Shown here piece after piece: positions 44,629 through 55,476 of a stretch of 63,037 nt of DNA. The notes under the pieces were generated by a model. The model made no database searches. It was not told the DNA's origin and saw only the letters and a list, made by a program, of their open reading frames with translations. This stretch comes from Bacteroidetes bacterium ADurb.Bin145 (GTDB lineage Bacteria; Bacteroidota; Bacteroidia; Bacteroidales; VadinHA17). The position numbers were made by a program, and so were the translations under genes. Where the stretch lies: positions 1-63,037 of the forward strand of contig MWDJ01000017.1 of the NCBI GenBank assembly GCA_002070505.1. The letters are read 5' to 3'. Positions within the stretch are counted from its first letter, which is position 1; every line of letters begins with the position of its first letter.

Positions 44629-45849
44629 CTGACATTCCTCTTCAAATTTTTCGGCGAATTTTCTGCCGAATTCCTTAAGATTCTCTTCTTTGGATCCTGA
44701 GGGCCGGAATTTAAATTCAGACGTCTCTTCAAATACTTTCAGCTTAAGATTTCTGAGCGTCTCACTTATTATTTTAACAGCTTCACCGCTCCAGCCGTAT
44801 GATCCGAATGCACCCGCCAGCTTACCCCTGTCGCGAATCGGGTTTATCAAAGCAAACATTCTATAAACAGGAAGCAGGGTATTCTGGTTTATTGTCGGAG
44901 AACCCACAAGCAATGCGTCAGTTGTAGCTAAGAGTGAACCAAGTTCATTCAGATCTATGTTCTCTATGTCTGCCATCTCAACCCTGAAATCGCCACCTTC
45001 AAGAATTCCCGACTTAATTATTTCAGCAGCTTCTTTTGTATATCCGTAAGCAGATACATATGCAATAAGTATGCTTCGTTTTGCTTTTTCAGTTGTGGCT
45101 TTCAGATAATCAGAAGCATATTTCTCTGTCAGTTCGACAAAATATTTATAGTTCTTTGACAGGATCGGTCCATGACCCGGACATATATATTTTATATCCA
45201 GCGGCTTGATCCTTTCAACAGCCTTGACCATAAACCTGCTGAATGGCTGAAGGATCACGTCAAAATAGTACTTAAATGCCTTCAGATAATCATCGTTAAT
45301 ATCATCCGTCATCTCATACCTGCAATAATGAGCTCCGAAAGAATCACAGGGAAACAGTATCCTGTCCTCTTCAAGCCAGGTATATATTGAATCCGGCCAA
45401 TGAAGATTGGGGGCAGATATGAATCTCAGTCTCTTATTCCCCAGATCCAGAGTATCATTATCCTTAACGACTAACGATCTGAAGGGAATATTAAGCTGAT
45501 CCTCAAGGTACCGTATTGCGTTGCCGCTTCCCACAACAGTTGCGGAAGGAGCCGCCTTAAGCAATTGCTTCAGGCTGCCGCTATGATCAGGTTCAGTGTG
45601 GTCAAGTATGATATAACTGATCTCAGCCGGATTTGTGACCTTGCTGAGCTTACTAAAATATTGTCCGCTGAATTTCTCCTTTGCTACTTCAATGAGAGCT
45701 TTCTTATCCGCATTGATGAAGTAAGAATTATAGGTTGTGCCGAATTCAGTTGTCATTACAATATCGAAGGTTCTGATATCATAATCCAGGATGCCAATCC
45801 ATTTTACATCATCAGTGATGTCAATTATTCTGTCATCTTTCTTTTCCAT
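44620..45849 (-). CDS. flavodiiron protein (oxygen/nitric oxide reductase)
   Basis: This 409-residue A-type flavoprotein has an N-terminal metallo-beta-lactamase-like domain holding the di-iron site (H84-x-E86-x-D88-H89 in DHTEPDHSG, then His in APNLHWPDS, Asp in FPCDSFGAHYC and His in CPGHGPIL). The C-terminal flavodoxin domain (from about 255; YVSAYGYTKEAAEII, GSPTINQN, FGSYGWSGEA) binds FMN. Such proteins reduce oxygen to water or NO to nitrous oxide as protection in anaerobes. No fused rubredoxin domain is present. It is last in the rsfS-ftsH-cdsA-psd run, 14 bp after psd. Confidence 0.94.
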   Translation of the reverse strand: MEKKDDRIIDITDDVKWIGILDYDIRTFDIVMTTEFGTTYNSYFINADKKALIEVAKEKFSGQYFSKLSKVTNPAEISYIILDHTEPDHSGSLKQLLKAAPSATVVGSGNAIRYLEDQLNIPFRSLVVKDNDTLDLGNKRLRFISAPNLHWPDSIYTWLEEDRILFPCDSFGAHYCRYEMTDDINDDYLKAFKYYFDVILQPFSRFMVKAVERIKPLDIKYICPGHGPILSKNYKYFVELTEKYASDYLKATTEKAKRSILIAYVSAYGYTKEAAEIIKSGILEGGDFRVEMADIENIDLNELGSLLATTDALLVGSPTINQNTLLPVYRMFALINPIRDRGKLAGAFGSYGWSGEAVKIISETLRNLKLKVFEETSEFKFRPSGSKEENLKEFGRKFAEKFEEECQKK

Positions 45850-45863
45850 AAAAATGATAGTTT

Positions 45864-46520
45864 TCAGATTTTGGCAATTATGCTTTTGTTTGCCCTTACC
45901 TGTTGAAGTATTGGTATTTCAATTTCAGTTCCGATCGGTAGAAATATATCTACCCTTGAGCCGAACTTAATGAATCCAAGTTCATCGCCCTGTTTGACAA
46001 TCTGGTCCTTTTTTGCGTACGTTACAATTCTTCTTGCCACTGCTCCGGCTATCTGCCTTACAAGGATCTCTTTCCCCATGCCTGTCTCAATTACTATCGT
46101 ACTTCTCTCGTTGAGCTCAGACGATTTGGGATGCCATGCAACCATATAATGACCAGGGTGATAATCAACATATTTAACGCGACCCGACACAGGATACCTG
46201 TTACTGTGAACATTGAAAGGAGACATAAAAATTGATATCTGAAGACGCTGGTCCTTAAAATATTCCTTTTCTACAGTCTCTTCAATAACCACCACTTTCC
46301 CATCTGCAGGCGCATAAACAAGCCTGGGGTCCGGTTCAAGTTCCCTCTCAGGCCAACGGAAAAAAAATAAAAGGAAAATATAGAGAGATGTAGATCCTAA
46401 ACCCAGTATCCATTTCAGGGTTGTTTTGTCAGGCAGCAGGATAGCATCAAGAATATTGAATACCAGAAGTATAATGAATCCCAAGATCAGTATTTTATAT
46501 CCCTCTCTGTGAATGCTCAT
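45864..46520 (-). CDS. psd: phosphatidylserine decarboxylase proenzyme
   Basis: This 218-residue short-form (archaeal/Bacteroidota-type) decarboxylase converts phosphatidylserine to phosphatidylethanolamine. Self-cleavage between Gly187 and Ser188 in IKFGSRVD makes the pyruvoyl group. Other conserved parts are YAPADGKVVVIEE, FMSPFNVHSNRYPVSG and VRQIAGAVARRIVTYAKK. Two N-terminal membrane segments anchor it. It lies between cdsA (39 bp) and the flavodiiron gene (14 bp) on the same strand. Confidence 0.94.
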   Translation of the reverse strand: MSIHREGYKILILGFIILLVFNILDAILLPDKTTLKWILGLGSTSLYIFLLFFFRWPERELEPDPRLVYAPADGKVVVIEETVEKEYFKDQRLQISIFMSPFNVHSNRYPVSGRVKYVDYHPGHYMVAWHPKSSELNERSTIVIETGMGKEILVRQIAGAVARRIVTYAKKDQIVKQGDELGFIKFGSRVDIFLPIGTEIEIPILQQVRANKSIIAKI

Positions 46521-46559
46521 CCGAAAAAAATTTGCACAAAACTAATTAAGACCATTCAA

Positions 46560-47402
46560 TCATCCAAAAAGTAAAATAAAAAGAAACATAAGAGGAAATG
46601 CAACTATCGTACTATCAAAGCGGTCGAGGAATCCTCCGTGACCAGGCATGATTGTCCCTGAATCCTTGACCCCCAGGCTCCTCTTCAGCATTGATTCAAC
46701 GAGATCTCCATATGTCCCTGATATTGAAATAATAACAGCCATCACTAACCAGAGCGGCCTGGCTACAATTCCAAGCCAGCCTCCCAGGAACCAGGCGACT
46801 ATTGCGGTGATAATCATCCCTCCAAAGAATCCCTCCCACGACTTTTTTGGAGATATCCGCTCCATGATCCTGTTACGCCCGAATGATATACCTGTAAGAT
46901 AAGCTCCCGTATCATATGCCCATTGCATCAGAAAAAAACCGATCACTATTCCGGGTGAAAATATCACCTGTGAATGATTGAGAAAGGTGCTTAATCCGTG
47001 GTGTCCAAAAGCTGAAAAAGGGAATAAAGAAAAAGGCACTCCTATATAAAAGAGAGGGAAGAATGTATGAGCAAGCGAATCAAATGGCCTGTCCTGCTTT
47101 CTGTAAAGTTCAATCATCGGGATTAGCAGCATCAGAGGGATGAGAATAAGCAGGGAGCCTGCTTCTAGTATACCAGCGGCTGTAAGTGTTGCTATCGTAT
47201 ATCCTGTTATACCGGTTAATATTCCGGTTATAAGCTGTGGCCTGATGCCTGAGGTTTTAATTATTGAATAATACTCGTACATCGTTCCTGACAGAATTAC
47301 AAGCCCTGTCAGAAAAAACGATATAGGATGGAGCCAGAAACCTCCTAGTGTGAATATTACGATCCACACACCGGTTAACGTCCTTCTGAAAAGATTATTC
47401 AA
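46560..47402 (-). CDS. cdsA: phosphatidate cytidylyltransferase
   Basis: This 280-residue polytopic enzyme makes CDP-diacylglycerol from phosphatidate and CTP. The C-terminal signature S-x-L-K-R-x4-K-D is present as SMLKRSLGVKDSGTIMPGHGGFLDRFDS, and the preceding YDTGAYLTG and RISPKKSWEGFFGG blocks are conserved. The start appears to be TTG (47402, followed by AATAATCTT), 12 bp after the ftsH stop and behind GGAG. No ATG exists near the family's N-terminus, so an unusual start codon is used. Confidence 0.93.
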   Translation of the reverse strand: MNNLFRRTLTGVWIVIFTLGGFWLHPISFFLTGLVILSGTMYEYYSIIKTSGIRPQLITGILTGITGYTIATLTAAGILEAGSLLILIPLMLLIPMIELYRKQDRPFDSLAHTFFPLFYIGVPFSLFPFSAFGHHGLSTFLNHSQVIFSPGIVIGFFLMQWAYDTGAYLTGISFGRNRIMERISPKKSWEGFFGGMIITAIVAWFLGGWLGIVARPLWLVMAVIISISGTYGDLVESMLKRSLGVKDSGTIMPGHGGFLDRFDSTIVAFPLMFLFILLFG

Positions 47403-47414
47403 TTCTCCAGTAGT

Positions 47415-49565
47415 TTATTCTGTAGGCTGCTTTGAAGATCTTTCCGGATCGACAGCTTCATCAGGAAAAAGCTTTTCCTGTTTTGTGGTATTTTTTCTTC
47501 GCTTTTTTTGCAGCGGTTCTTCATTATTAACCGGATCCTGAATGACAGGTTCATTAACAGTTTCTGTATTAACCGTTGTTGTGGCCTGCTCATTCTTTTC
47601 CGCGGCTTCCCTGATCTCTTTAAGAAGATCTGCCTTTCTTTTTCCGAAGATCCTCTCCAGATCTTCACTGAATATTACCTCTTTTTCAAGGAGCAGCTCG
47701 GCGAGTTCAGTCAGTCCTTTCAGGTTTTGCTTCAGAACTGATTTAGCTCTTTCATACGATTCTTCAATGATCTGTTTTACTTCATTATCGATAAGTTCGG
47801 CTGTCTTCTCGCTATAGGGTTTAGTGAAACCGAAATCTGACTGTCCGGTTGAATCATAGAAACTTATGTTCCCTATTTTATCGCTCATCCCGAAGAATGA
47901 TACCATTGCGTATGCCTGTTTCGTGATCTTCTCAAGATCGCTGAGTGCGCCTGTCGAGACTTTGCCGAAAATAAGTTCTTCAGAAGCCCGGCCTCCAAGG
48001 GCATAAGCCATCTCATCAAGCAACTGCTCACGTGTTGTGATCTGCCTCTCTTCAGGCAGGTACCAGGCAGCTCCCAGAGCTCTCCCGCGTGGGATTATCG
48101 TGACCTTGACAAGCGGGCTTGCATGTTCCAGGAGCCAGCTCACTGTAGCATGACCGGCTTCGTGATAAGCTATCGTCTTTTTCTCTTCAAATGAAATGAT
48201 CTTATTCTTTCTTTCGAGGCCTCCTACAATACGGTCAATAGCATCAAGGAAATCCTGCTTTTCAACAACAGTCTTGTTTTTTCTTGCAGCTATCAGCGCT
48301 GCTTCATTACAGACGTTGGCAATATCAGCGCCAGAGAATCCCGGAGTCTGTTTTGCCAGGAATCCGACGTCAAAATTCTTTGCAAGTTTTATTGGTCGCA
48401 GATGAACTTTAAAAATCGCTTCCCTTTCAGTCAGGTCGGGCAGCTCGACATGTATCTGCCTGTCAAATCTTCCGGCTCTGAGCAACGCCCTGTCCAGTAT
48501 ATCGGCCCTGTTTGTTGCAGCGAGGATTATGACTCCCATATTTGTTCCGAAGCCATCCATCTCGGTAAGAAGCTGGTTCAGAGTATTCTCACGTTCATCA
48601 TTGGAACCGAAATTGACATTCCTGCCCCGCGCCCTCCCTACTGCATCTATTTCATCGATAAAGACAATACAGGGTGCCTTTTCCTTAGCCTGCTTGAACA
48701 GATCACGCACTCTTGAAGCTCCTACACCAACGAACATTTCAACGAAATCCGATCCTGAGATTGAGAAAAATGGCACATTAGCTTCACCAGCAACAGCCTT
48801 TGCCAGAAGGGTTTTTCCGGTACCCGGAGGGCCTATCAGCAGCGCCCCTTTAGGAATCTTGCCTCCAAGCTGTGTATATTTCTTAGGGTTCTTCAGGAAA
48901 TCAACGATCTCCATAACCTCTGTTTTAGCTTCTTCAAGACCGGCCACATCGTTGAAATTTATCTTTACATTTGTATCCTTATCAAAGATCTGAGCCCTTG
49001 ATTTCCCGACACTGAATATCCCTCCGGCTCCGCCAGCTCCACCACCGGCCATACGACGCATCATAAACAGCCATACAACTATTAGAAGGATCGGAAGTAT
49101 GAGCCAGCCAAGAATGTCAGCAAAATAATTTTTCCTAGTGACATATTCCGGATAGATCAGCTCATTATCCTTATAACCGGCATTTTTCTGTGTTTCCAGG
49201 ATAAACGGTTCGAAGTTGCTTATGTCTCCGATATTATATACAAACTGCGGTTTGGGCACCTGTAATCCGACTCCGCCTCCGGGTTTTGGAAGGTTCTCAT
49301 ACCTTCCGGATTCTATCGCGGTACTTTTAAGATATATCTCAGCCTGCTCCTTATTTACAACGACCAGGTTCTCGATATCCCGGTTGATGATCATATCCTT
49401 TAACATGCTTGTCGTAGCCTTCTGCGACGATTTTCCGCTGAACAGAACCTCAAAAAGGATGATCGAAACAGCAAGGATGGCAAAGATCCAGTTAGAGTTA
49501 AACTTTGGCTTCCCGTTATTGTTCTTATTCTTATCCGGAATATTCTTATTACTTTTTTCTGCCAT
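47415..49565 (-). CDS. ftsH: ATP-dependent zinc metalloprotease FtsH
   Basis: This 716-residue membrane-anchored AAA+ protease degrades misfolded and regulated membrane and cytosolic proteins. Two membrane helices flank a periplasmic domain ([19 protein letters not shown] and [22 protein letters not shown]). Walker A GPPGTGKT is at 245-252, and the second region of homology [22 protein letters not shown] is present. The zinc motif HEAGH is at 468-472. The C-terminal tail is long, acidic and then basic (about 645-716). It lies 11 bp after rsfS and 12 bp before cdsA. Confidence 0.97.
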   Translation of the reverse strand: MAEKSNKNIPDKNKNNNGKPKFNSNWIFAILAVSIILFEVLFSGKSSQKATTSMLKDMIINRDIENLVVVNKEQAEIYLKSTAIESGRYENLPKPGGGVGLQVPKPQFVYNIGDISNFEPFILETQKNAGYKDNELIYPEYVTRKNYFADILGWLILPILLIVVWLFMMRRMAGGGAGGAGGIFSVGKSRAQIFDKDTNVKINFNDVAGLEEAKTEVMEIVDFLKNPKKYTQLGGKIPKGALLIGPPGTGKTLLAKAVAGEANVPFFSISGSDFVEMFVGVGASRVRDLFKQAKEKAPCIVFIDEIDAVGRARGRNVNFGSNDERENTLNQLLTEMDGFGTNMGVIILAATNRADILDRALLRAGRFDRQIHVELPDLTEREAIFKVHLRPIKLAKNFDVGFLAKQTPGFSGADIANVCNEAALIAARKNKTVVEKQDFLDAIDRIVGGLERKNKIISFEEKKTIAYHEAGHATVSWLLEHASPLVKVTIIPRGRALGAAWYLPEERQITTREQLLDEMAYALGGRASEELIFGKVSTGALSDLEKITKQAYAMVSFFGMSDKIGNISFYDSTGQSDFGFTKPYSEKTAELIDNEVKQIIEESYERAKSVLKQNLKGLTELAELLLEKEVIFSEDLERIFGKRKADLLKEIREAAEKNEQATTTVNTETVNEPVIQDPVNNEEPLQKKRRKNTTKQEKLFPDEAVDPERSSKQPTE

Positions 49566-49576
49566 AAATCACCAGC

Positions 49577-49951
49577 TTACTTAATTTTATCAGTCATCTC
49601 CTCAAAATTAGCATCAGCCCAGAGTGTCTCCAGACTGTAAAAATTCCTGTATTCCTCAAGAAAGATATGGACGACAACATCCCCGTAATCAAGCAGCACC
49701 CAGTAACAGTTCTCAAGGCCTTCAACATGAAAAGGTTTTTCTCCTGTATCAATCCTGACGGTATCTTCAACTGAATCACATATTGCATCTACCTGTGTAA
49801 CAGAATTAGCATGACATATAACAAAATAATCGGCTATACTGTTCTCGAATTTGCGCAGATCAATCTTAAGGACGTTTAGTCCCTTTTTATTGAAAATACC
49901 TTTAACAACACTTTTTAAAAGAACCTTTGTACCGTCAGATCTCTGCTTCAT
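49577..49951 (-). CDS. rsfS: ribosome silencing factor RsfS
   Basis: This 124-residue RsfS/Iojap protein binds ribosomal protein uL14 and blocks subunit joining in starvation. Family blocks are LNVLKIDLRKFENSIADYFVICHANSVTQVDAICDSVED and NCYWVLLDYGDVVVHIFLEEYRNFYSLETLWADA. The ATG at 49951 is used; a TTG codon directly precedes it. The gene heads the ftsH run, and a TACTTTTG -7 box lies at 49980-49987 on the same strand. Confidence 0.94.
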   Translation of the reverse strand: MKQRSDGTKVLLKSVVKGIFNKKGLNVLKIDLRKFENSIADYFVICHANSVTQVDAICDSVEDTVRIDTGEKPFHVEGLENCYWVLLDYGDVVVHIFLEEYRNFYSLETLWADANFEEMTDKIK

Positions 49952-49979
49952 CAATAATTATCAGTTAGATATCAACCTG

Positions 49980-49987
49980 CAAAAGTA
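49980..49987 (-). promoter_or_regulatory. promoter -7 box upstream of rsfS-ftsH run
   Basis: TACTTTTG on the reverse strand fits TAnnTTTG exactly and lies 29 bp before the rsfS ATG. No exact TTTG is seen at the -33 position, so the call rests on the -7 box and location. Confidence 0.5.
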
Positions 49988-50080
49988 CAAACTTTTATCT
50001 GTATTTTTGTCACTGCAGCCTAATTTTGAAATCAGTGCATGATTATCAAATAAATACTGAACGATAAAATATTTGCTTCC

Positions 50081-50821
50081 ATGATCATAGGTTCAAATCT
50101 TCTCCGGTTCGACAGCATACAATCGACAAATACGAAAGCCCTAATGCTGATAAGAAATGAGGATATTCCTGAAGGTACTGTCGTCTTTACCGGTTTCCAG
50201 ACTGCCGGCAGAGGACAGGCAGGCAATACGTGGGAAAGTGAAAAAGGCAAAAACCTGTTACTAAGTATAATCTTATATCCCGAGTCAGTATCTCCTGAGA
50301 ACCAGTTTATTATCTCAATGACTATCTCACTGGGGATATCCGATCTAATCGATAAATATCATCCCGGCTGCAAAATTAAATGGCCTAATGATATTTACCT
50401 CAACGATAAGAAAATAGCCGGTATACTAATTGAGAATTCCATATCTGGTTCAATTCTAAAAAGTTCCGTTGCGGGAATCGGTCTTAATATCAATCAGGTA
50501 AATTTTCCTCCAAATATCCCAAATGCCGGATCACTGAAACAGATCACCGGAAAGGAATTTGATACTGAAGTTCTGTTAAAAGAACTTCTTTCTGAACTGG
50601 ATAAAAGATACAAGCTCATGCTGTATGGCGACAGAGAAAGTATCAGGCGGGAATATATCTCAAAGCTCTACAGGCTGAATGAATGGAGCAGATATCGTTC
50701 AGCCGGATCAGCTTTTAAAGGCAGGATAACAAATATTTCGGATGAAGGGCATCTCATAATTGAAAACCACGGGGGTAAAATGATGACTTTTTCATTCAAG
50801 GAGGTAGACTATCTGTCCTGA
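50081..50821 (+). CDS. birA: biotin--[acetyl-CoA carboxylase] ligase, no HTH domain
   Basis: This 246-residue biotin protein ligase activates biotin to biotinyl-AMP and attaches it to carboxylase carrier proteins. The adenylate loop GRGQAGNTWESEKGKNLL, KWPNDIYLNDKKIAGILIE and GIGLNINQ are visible, with a C-terminal SH3-like domain. The N-terminal winged-helix repressor domain of E. coli BirA is absent (class I ligase), so it does not repress transcription itself. Its 3' end overlaps the convergent SRPBCC gene by 13 bp. Confidence 0.93.
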   Translation: MIIGSNLLRFDSIQSTNTKALMLIRNEDIPEGTVVFTGFQTAGRGQAGNTWESEKGKNLLLSIILYPESVSPENQFIISMTISLGISDLIDKYHPGCKIKWPNDIYLNDKKIAGILIENSISGSILKSSVAGIGLNINQVNFPPNIPNAGSLKQITGKEFDTEVLLKELLSELDKRYKLMLYGDRESIRREYISKLYRLNEWSRYRSAGSAFKGRITNISDEGHLIIENHGGKMMTFSFKEVDYLS

Positions 50822-51243
50822 TATGTCTCTTTCCATCCTTTGAAGTTCTCCATCTCTTCAATAAGCTTTGCGAGAAAATATCTTACGGGTTCATCAGCAA
50901 CCATCTTTAAAAAGGGATTCATATCGGCTGAGAGGTCAACTTTGACTTCCGACTTATCAGCTTCCTGACTGATTATATTCAGAATCAGGGAGAAATCATT
51001 AACCTGCCTTGCATATCCTGAAAAAATTACCTTGTCCGGGTAGAACTTCTCCTTAAGCCTTATAGTTACCTCTCCAAGCATGCCAACCCTGAAGCTGCAT
51101 GTGTCCCTGTCGATCTTAATGTCGGTGAATGTATCCGGCGGGATAAATCTTTCGAAATTCCTGATGTCAGTCACAAAATTATAAATATCTGCTGCACCAA
51201 AGTCAACTTTACCCTGGCGGCTTTCATATGTTGAGATGCTCAT
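50809..51243 (-). CDS. SRPBCC (START-like) domain protein
   Basis: This 144-residue protein has the helix-grip fold pattern of polyketide cyclase/START-like proteins. An N-terminal strand with VDFGAADIYNFVTDIRNFERFIPPDTF is followed by antiparallel strands and a long C-terminal helix (FLKMVADEPVRYFLAKLIEEMENFKGW). Such folds bind hydrophobic ligands; no ligand or catalytic residue can be named. It follows pyrE by 26 bp on the same strand and overlaps birA by 13 bp at its 3' end. Confidence 0.82.
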   Translation of the reverse strand: MSISTYESRQGKVDFGAADIYNFVTDIRNFERFIPPDTFTDIKIDRDTCSFRVGMLGEVTIRLKEKFYPDKVIFSGYARQVNDFSLILNIISQEADKSEVKVDLSADMNPFLKMVADEPVRYFLAKLIEEMENFKGWKETYQDR

Positions 51244-51269
51244 ATTTTTTAAAATTAAGTATGATCAGA

Positions 51270-51902
51270 TCACAGACCCCAGGTGGAAGGATCGACCCTC
51301 CATAACTTCAGGGTCTCAAGATCTGCACTGCTTATATATCCGGTATTCAATGCAGTTTCTATAAGAACCGAATAATTGCACAAAGTATTCAGCGGCACAT
51401 TTTCTGCAGCAAAGGCGTCTGATGCTTTTTTAAATTCATATGTAAAGATAGCGGCCATGCCCAATACTTGGCATCCTGCTTCCCTCAGGGCTTTCACGGC
51501 ATTGAGGCTGCTGCCACCGGTAGATATAAGGTCCTCAATAACAACAACTTTCTGGCCTTTTGTATAATAGCCCTCGATCTGGTTACCGAGGCCATGTTCC
51601 TTGGCTCCTGATCTGACATAGATAAAAGGCAGTTCCAGCTTATCCGCAACGAGGGCACCGTGAGATATTGCACCGGTAGCTACTCCTGCGATCAGTTCAG
51701 CCCCTGGATATAAGGAATTTACCAGAGAAGCAAATGAATCACGTATGTATGATCTTACCTCCGGAAAAGACAGAGTTTTCCGGTTATCGCAGTATATAGG
51801 AGATTTCCATCCGGATGCCCATGTAAAAGGATTTGATGGTTGCAATTTAATTGCTTTAATTTGTAACAGATATTCGGCTATTTTTTTTGCATTATTCTCC
51901 AT
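51270..51902 (-). CDS. pyrE: orotate phosphoribosyltransferase
   Basis: This 210-residue pyrimidine biosynthesis enzyme joins orotate and PRPP to make orotidine 5'-phosphate. The PRPP-binding motif [18 protein letters not shown], the N-terminal [16 protein letters not shown] and the mobile-loop region [16 protein letters not shown] are typical. The start codon is only five bases from the start codon of the divergent Nudix gene, so each gene's promoter must lie within or overlap the other's coding region. Confidence 0.95.
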   Translation of the reverse strand: MENNAKKIAEYLLQIKAIKLQPSNPFTWASGWKSPIYCDNRKTLSFPEVRSYIRDSFASLVNSLYPGAELIAGVATGAISHGALVADKLELPFIYVRSGAKEHGLGNQIEGYYTKGQKVVVIEDLISTGGSSLNAVKALREAGCQVLGMAAIFTYEFKKASDAFAAENVPLNTLCNYSVLIETALNTGYISSADLETLKLWRVDPSTWGL

Positions 51903-51907
51903 AGAAT

Positions 51908-52537
51908 ATGTATAAAGTTCATTTCGAAAACAGATTCATCCTGATAAGTCCTGAACCTGACCGCTTACAAAAATACGGGTTATTCCATAAATTCTATGAT
52001 ACAAAGGAACTTTATAGAATTATTTCTGAATTCCAGGAAAATCCGACAGTTCAGGCAATAAATATCTATGGTCCCAATATCAAGCATATCTGGAAGATTT
52101 TCAGGATATATTTTACCGAAGTCGGAGCTGCCGGAGGTCTTGTTAAGCACACTTCAGGCCGTTATCTGTTTATTGAAAAGAAGGGGAAGCTGGATCTGCC
52201 AAAAGGGCATATGGAACCGGGAGAGGAAGCTTCGGTGTGTGCCATCAGGGAAGTACAGGAAGAATGCGGGATAGAGGGGCACAAAATTGTAAAGCCTCTT
52301 TTACCCAGTTACCACACTTACACCTGGGAAGGCATTTCATACCTGAAGAAGACAAACTGGTTTCTGATGGAATATAATGGTGAAATGGTAAATGAGCCGC
52401 AGGTCAAGGAAGGGATCACCAGGGTTGAATGGCTGCTTCCCGAGGAAATAAGTAAAATTAAAGGTAGTGCGTGGCTTTCACTGATGGATCTTATCAACGA
52501 ATCTATCTTTAATCCTCACCTCCCTTATAACGTTTGA
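51908..52537 (+). CDS. Nudix hydrolase
   Basis: This 209-residue protein has an N-terminal domain of about 70 residues followed by a Nudix domain. The Nudix box is [23 protein letters not shown] (about 102-124), matching GX5EX7REUXEEXGU. The preceding [11 protein letters not shown] is typical of Ap4A- or phosphohydrolase-like members. The substrate is unknown. It is divergent from pyrE (5 bp between start codons) and its 3' end overlaps coaD by 29 bp. Confidence 0.9.
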   Translation: MYKVHFENRFILISPEPDRLQKYGLFHKFYDTKELYRIISEFQENPTVQAINIYGPNIKHIWKIFRIYFTEVGAAGGLVKHTSGRYLFIEKKGKLDLPKGHMEPGEEASVCAIREVQEECGIEGHKIVKPLLPSYHTYTWEGISYLKKTNWFLMEYNGEMVNEPQVKEGITRVEWLLPEEISKIKGSAWLSLMDLINESIFNPHLPYNV

Positions 52538-52991
52538 GGTCTATTGCAGCCGGAACAAATTTAGAGGCATCTCCCCCGCTGCGTATTATATCGCGTACTA
52601 TTGTTGAATTGATCGGAGTGTGTTCAGGAACCGTCAGTAAGAATACCGATTCGACATCCGATTTTAAGGCCTTATTGACCTGCGCGATAGCCCGTTCAAA
52701 TTCAAAATCAGCTGCAGTCCTCAAACCCCGGAGAATATATTTTGCACCCTTATTAATACAATAGTCGACAGTCAGCCCTTCATAATGATCAACTTTCACC
52801 CTTGGCTCATCGCTGAACACTTTTGCGATCATCTCTTTTCTGGTCTCAAGGGGAAAATAGCTTTTTTTCAAAGCGTTGGCACCGACAGCAATTATTATTT
52901 CATCAAAAAGTCCAAGCGCTCTTCTTACTATACCTTCATGTCCGATTGTAAAAGGATCGAAGGATCCGGGAAAGACTGCTATTTTTTTCAT
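52509..52991 (-). CDS. coaD: pantetheine-phosphate adenylyltransferase
   Basis: This 160-residue enzyme converts 4'-phosphopantetheine to dephospho-CoA. The nucleotidyl-transferase motif PGSFDPFTIGHEGIVRRA, RGLRTAADFEFERAIAQVNK and the C-terminal NSTIVRDIIRSGGD are all present. Its start overlaps the lon stop by four bases (ATGA), so it is coupled to lon. The 29-bp convergent overlap with the Nudix gene makes both C-termini constrain each other. Confidence 0.95.
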   Translation of the reverse strand: MKKIAVFPGSFDPFTIGHEGIVRRALGLFDEIIIAVGANALKKSYFPLETRKEMIAKVFSDEPRVKVDHYEGLTVDYCINKGAKYILRGLRTAADFEFERAIAQVNKALKSDVESVFLLTVPEHTPINSTIVRDIIRSGGDASKFVPAAIDLKRYKGGED

Positions 52992-55450
52992 CCGAACGTT
53001 ATTTTTCTGGCATTACTTACTTTTTGCTTGAGCAGGGCGAGATCAAGCACTTCCATTATTGTATCCACATAATGGAATTTCAATCCCCGTATATAGATAT
53101 CCTTGATATCCTCAACATCTTTTTTGTTTTCCGCAGATAGAATGATCTCCTTAATGCTTGCTCTCTTTGCTGCAAGGATCTTTTCCTTTATACCTCCAAC
53201 CGGCAGTACCTTTCCCCTCAGGGTAATCTCGCCTGTCATTGCAAGATATTTTCTGACCTTTCTCTGTGTAAATGCCGAAGCAATTGATGTTGCCATTGTA
53301 ATACCCGCCGATGGCCCGTCTTTGGGGATAGCCCCCTCAGGGATATGAATATGGATGTTCCATTTATCAGAGAAATCATCAGGGAGATCAAGCAGACTGG
53401 CATTTGACTTTAGGTATTCCAGTGCAATTATCGCTGATTCTTTCATTACCTCTCCAAGATTCCCGGTCAGTGTCAGTTTTCCGGTTCCCTTGCTCAGGCT
53501 GGTCTCAACGAAAAGTATCTCTCCTCCTGCTGCTGTCCAGGCTAAGCCGGTAACTACTCCTGCCTGGTCATTGCCTGCATAGATGTCACGGATATATTTC
53601 GGCGGTCCGAGTATTTCGCCAAGCATTTTTTCGGAAAGCGTCGGATTGTAGTCCGTCTCAGAAGCGATATTCTTTGCAGTGACCCTGACGATCTTTGCCA
53701 GCTTCTTATCAAGTTCTCTTACACCCGATTCACGGGTATATTTCTCGATGATCTTTTCCATCACATTATTCCCGATAATCAGTTGCTTCGTCTTAACTCC
53801 ATGATTTTCGAGCTGTTTAGGAAGAAGATGTCTCTGTGCGATCTCAAGCTTTTCCTCAACAAGATAGCCGGTTATCTCGATTGTCTCCATCCTGTCGCGG
53901 AGAGCGGCACTTATTGTCGATAAGGTGTTTGCAGTGGCAATGAACAGTACTTTTGACAGGTCATATTCCATCTCCAGGAAATTATCAAAGAAAGTGCTGT
54001 TCTGCTCAGGATCAAGGACCTCAAGAAGTGCGGATGAAGGATCACCCCTGAAATCCTGTCCGACTTTATCAACTTCATCAAGAATAAATACCGGATTTGA
54101 TGATCCGGCCCTTTTTATATTCTGGATTATCCTTCCGGGCATAGCTCCTATATATGTTTTCCTGTGTCCCCTTATCTCTGCTTCGTCATGAAGACCTCCG
54201 AGCGACATTCTTACATATTTTCTTCCCAGGGCCTTAGCTACGGATTTGCCGAGCGATGTTTTACCTACTCCGGGAGGTCCGTAAAGACAGAGTATCGGAG
54301 ATTTCAGGTCGCCCTTCAGCTTAAGCACTGCAAGGTGTTCAAGTATCCTTTCCTTCACATCATCAAGGCCAAAATGGTCGTTATCGAGTACCTGCCTGGC
54401 ATAATTCAGGTCAAGATTATCGGGTGTGTATTCGCCCCACGGAAGATCCAGCAGTGTCTGGATATAGTTTACCTGGACTGAATACTCCGCAGCAGCAGGA
54501 TTCAGGCGGGTAAGCTTGTCAAGTTCCTTATTGAAGGTTTTACTAACATCTTCGGTCCACTTCTTTTTCTCAGCTTTTTTCCTGTATTCTTCTATCTCCT
54601 TCTCAAGAGGATTGCCTCCAAGTTCGTTCTGAATCGTTTTCATCTGCTGATGCAGGAGGAACTCCCTCTGCTGCTGGTCGAGGTCACTTTTGACCTTCGA
54701 CTGCAGCTCGTTTTTAAGCTCAAGAACCTGTATTTCCTGGACAAGATATTCAAGGAGTGCATAGCCTCTGTCGCGGATACTGTTTATTTCGAGCAGTTTC
54801 TGCTTGTCCTGGACTTTAATGTCGGTATTTGAGCATATGAAGTTTATCAGGTAAGTATTGTTCTCAATGTTCTTGATAGCGAAGGATGCTTCGGGACTAA
54901 TATTAGGGTTGATCTTGATTATCTTTAATGAAAGGTCCTTAAGTGATCCGACTATAGCATCAAAATCCTTGCTTGTCGGTTCAGGTTTTCTTTCTGGCAT
55001 AGGTTTTACCTTTGCCATGAAGTAAGGATCGCTTGAGACAAGATCGCTTAGCACCATCCTTTTTCTTCCCTGGATAATTGCAGTAGTCGAACCGTCAGGC
55101 ATTTCAAGAAGCTTTACAATCTGGCCTATAGTACCGACGGGGTGGAGATCCTCAAATCCGGGATTCTCGGTGTCAGGATCTTTCTGGGCAACGGTCCCGA
55201 CAATCTTGTCATTCCTGTATGCATCCTTTATCAGCTGGATAGAACGCGGCCTGCCAATTGAGATAGGCAGGACAACTCCGGGGAAGAGCACAGTATTACG
55301 GAGTGAAAGGACCGGGATAACTTCCGGAACCTCAACGTTTTCAAGATCACTGTCATCTCCGTCAGCTATAATAGGGACTATATCGCCCTCTCCATCCATC
55401 ATTTCCGGCAGCAATATCTCGTTAATAGGTCTCCTGTATTTCTTCTCCAT
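52988..55450 (-). CDS. lon: ATP-dependent Lon protease
   Basis: This 820-residue AAA+ serine protease is involved in quality control and regulatory proteolysis. The N-terminal substrate domain ([27 protein letters not shown]) and central coiled coil are followed by Walker A GPPGVGKT (391-398), Walker [11 protein letters not shown] and the S16 protease domain. The catalytic Ser714 lies in [12 protein letters not shown] and the dyad lysine in [13 protein letters not shown]. Length and layout are normal. coaD overlaps its stop. Two alternative promoter elements lie upstream (55477-55484 and 55521-55535). Confidence 0.97.
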   Translation of the reverse strand: MEKKYRRPINEILLPEMMDGEGDIVPIIADGDDSDLENVEVPEVIPVLSLRNTVLFPGVVLPISIGRPRSIQLIKDAYRNDKIVGTVAQKDPDTENPGFEDLHPVGTIGQIVKLLEMPDGSTTAIIQGRKRMVLSDLVSSDPYFMAKVKPMPERKPEPTSKDFDAIVGSLKDLSLKIIKINPNISPEASFAIKNIENNTYLINFICSNTDIKVQDKQKLLEINSIRDRGYALLEYLVQEIQVLELKNELQSKVKSDLDQQQREFLLHQQMKTIQNELGGNPLEKEIEEYRKKAEKKKWTEDVSKTFNKELDKLTRLNPAAAEYSVQVNYIQTLLDLPWGEYTPDNLDLNYARQVLDNDHFGLDDVKERILEHLAVLKLKGDLKSPILCLYGPPGVGKTSLGKSVAKALGRKYVRMSLGGLHDEAEIRGHRKTYIGAMPGRIIQNIKRAGSSNPVFILDEVDKVGQDFRGDPSSALLEVLDPEQNSTFFDNFLEMEYDLSKVLFIATANTLSTISAALRDRMETIEITGYLVEEKLEIAQRHLLPKQLENHGVKTKQLIIGNNVMEKIIEKYTRESGVRELDKKLAKIVRVTAKNIASETDYNPTLSEKMLGEILGPPKYIRDIYAGNDQAGVVTGLAWTAAGGEILFVETSLSKGTGKLTLTGNLGEVMKESAIIALEYLKSNASLLDLPDDFSDKWNIHIHIPEGAIPKDGPSAGITMATSIASAFTQRKVRKYLAMTGEITLRGKVLPVGGIKEKILAAKRASIKEIILSAENKKDVEDIKDIYIRGLKFHYVDTIMEVLDLALLKQKVSNARKITFG

Positions 55451-55476
55451 AAGTGTTCATTCTCCCGAATTAGTGT

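Noticed and set aside
47399-47668. An 89-codon frame on the reverse strand over the ftsH 3' end
   Set aside because: It is a shadow of the ftsH tail, whose own frame continues normally to its stop; there is no sign of a frameshift.
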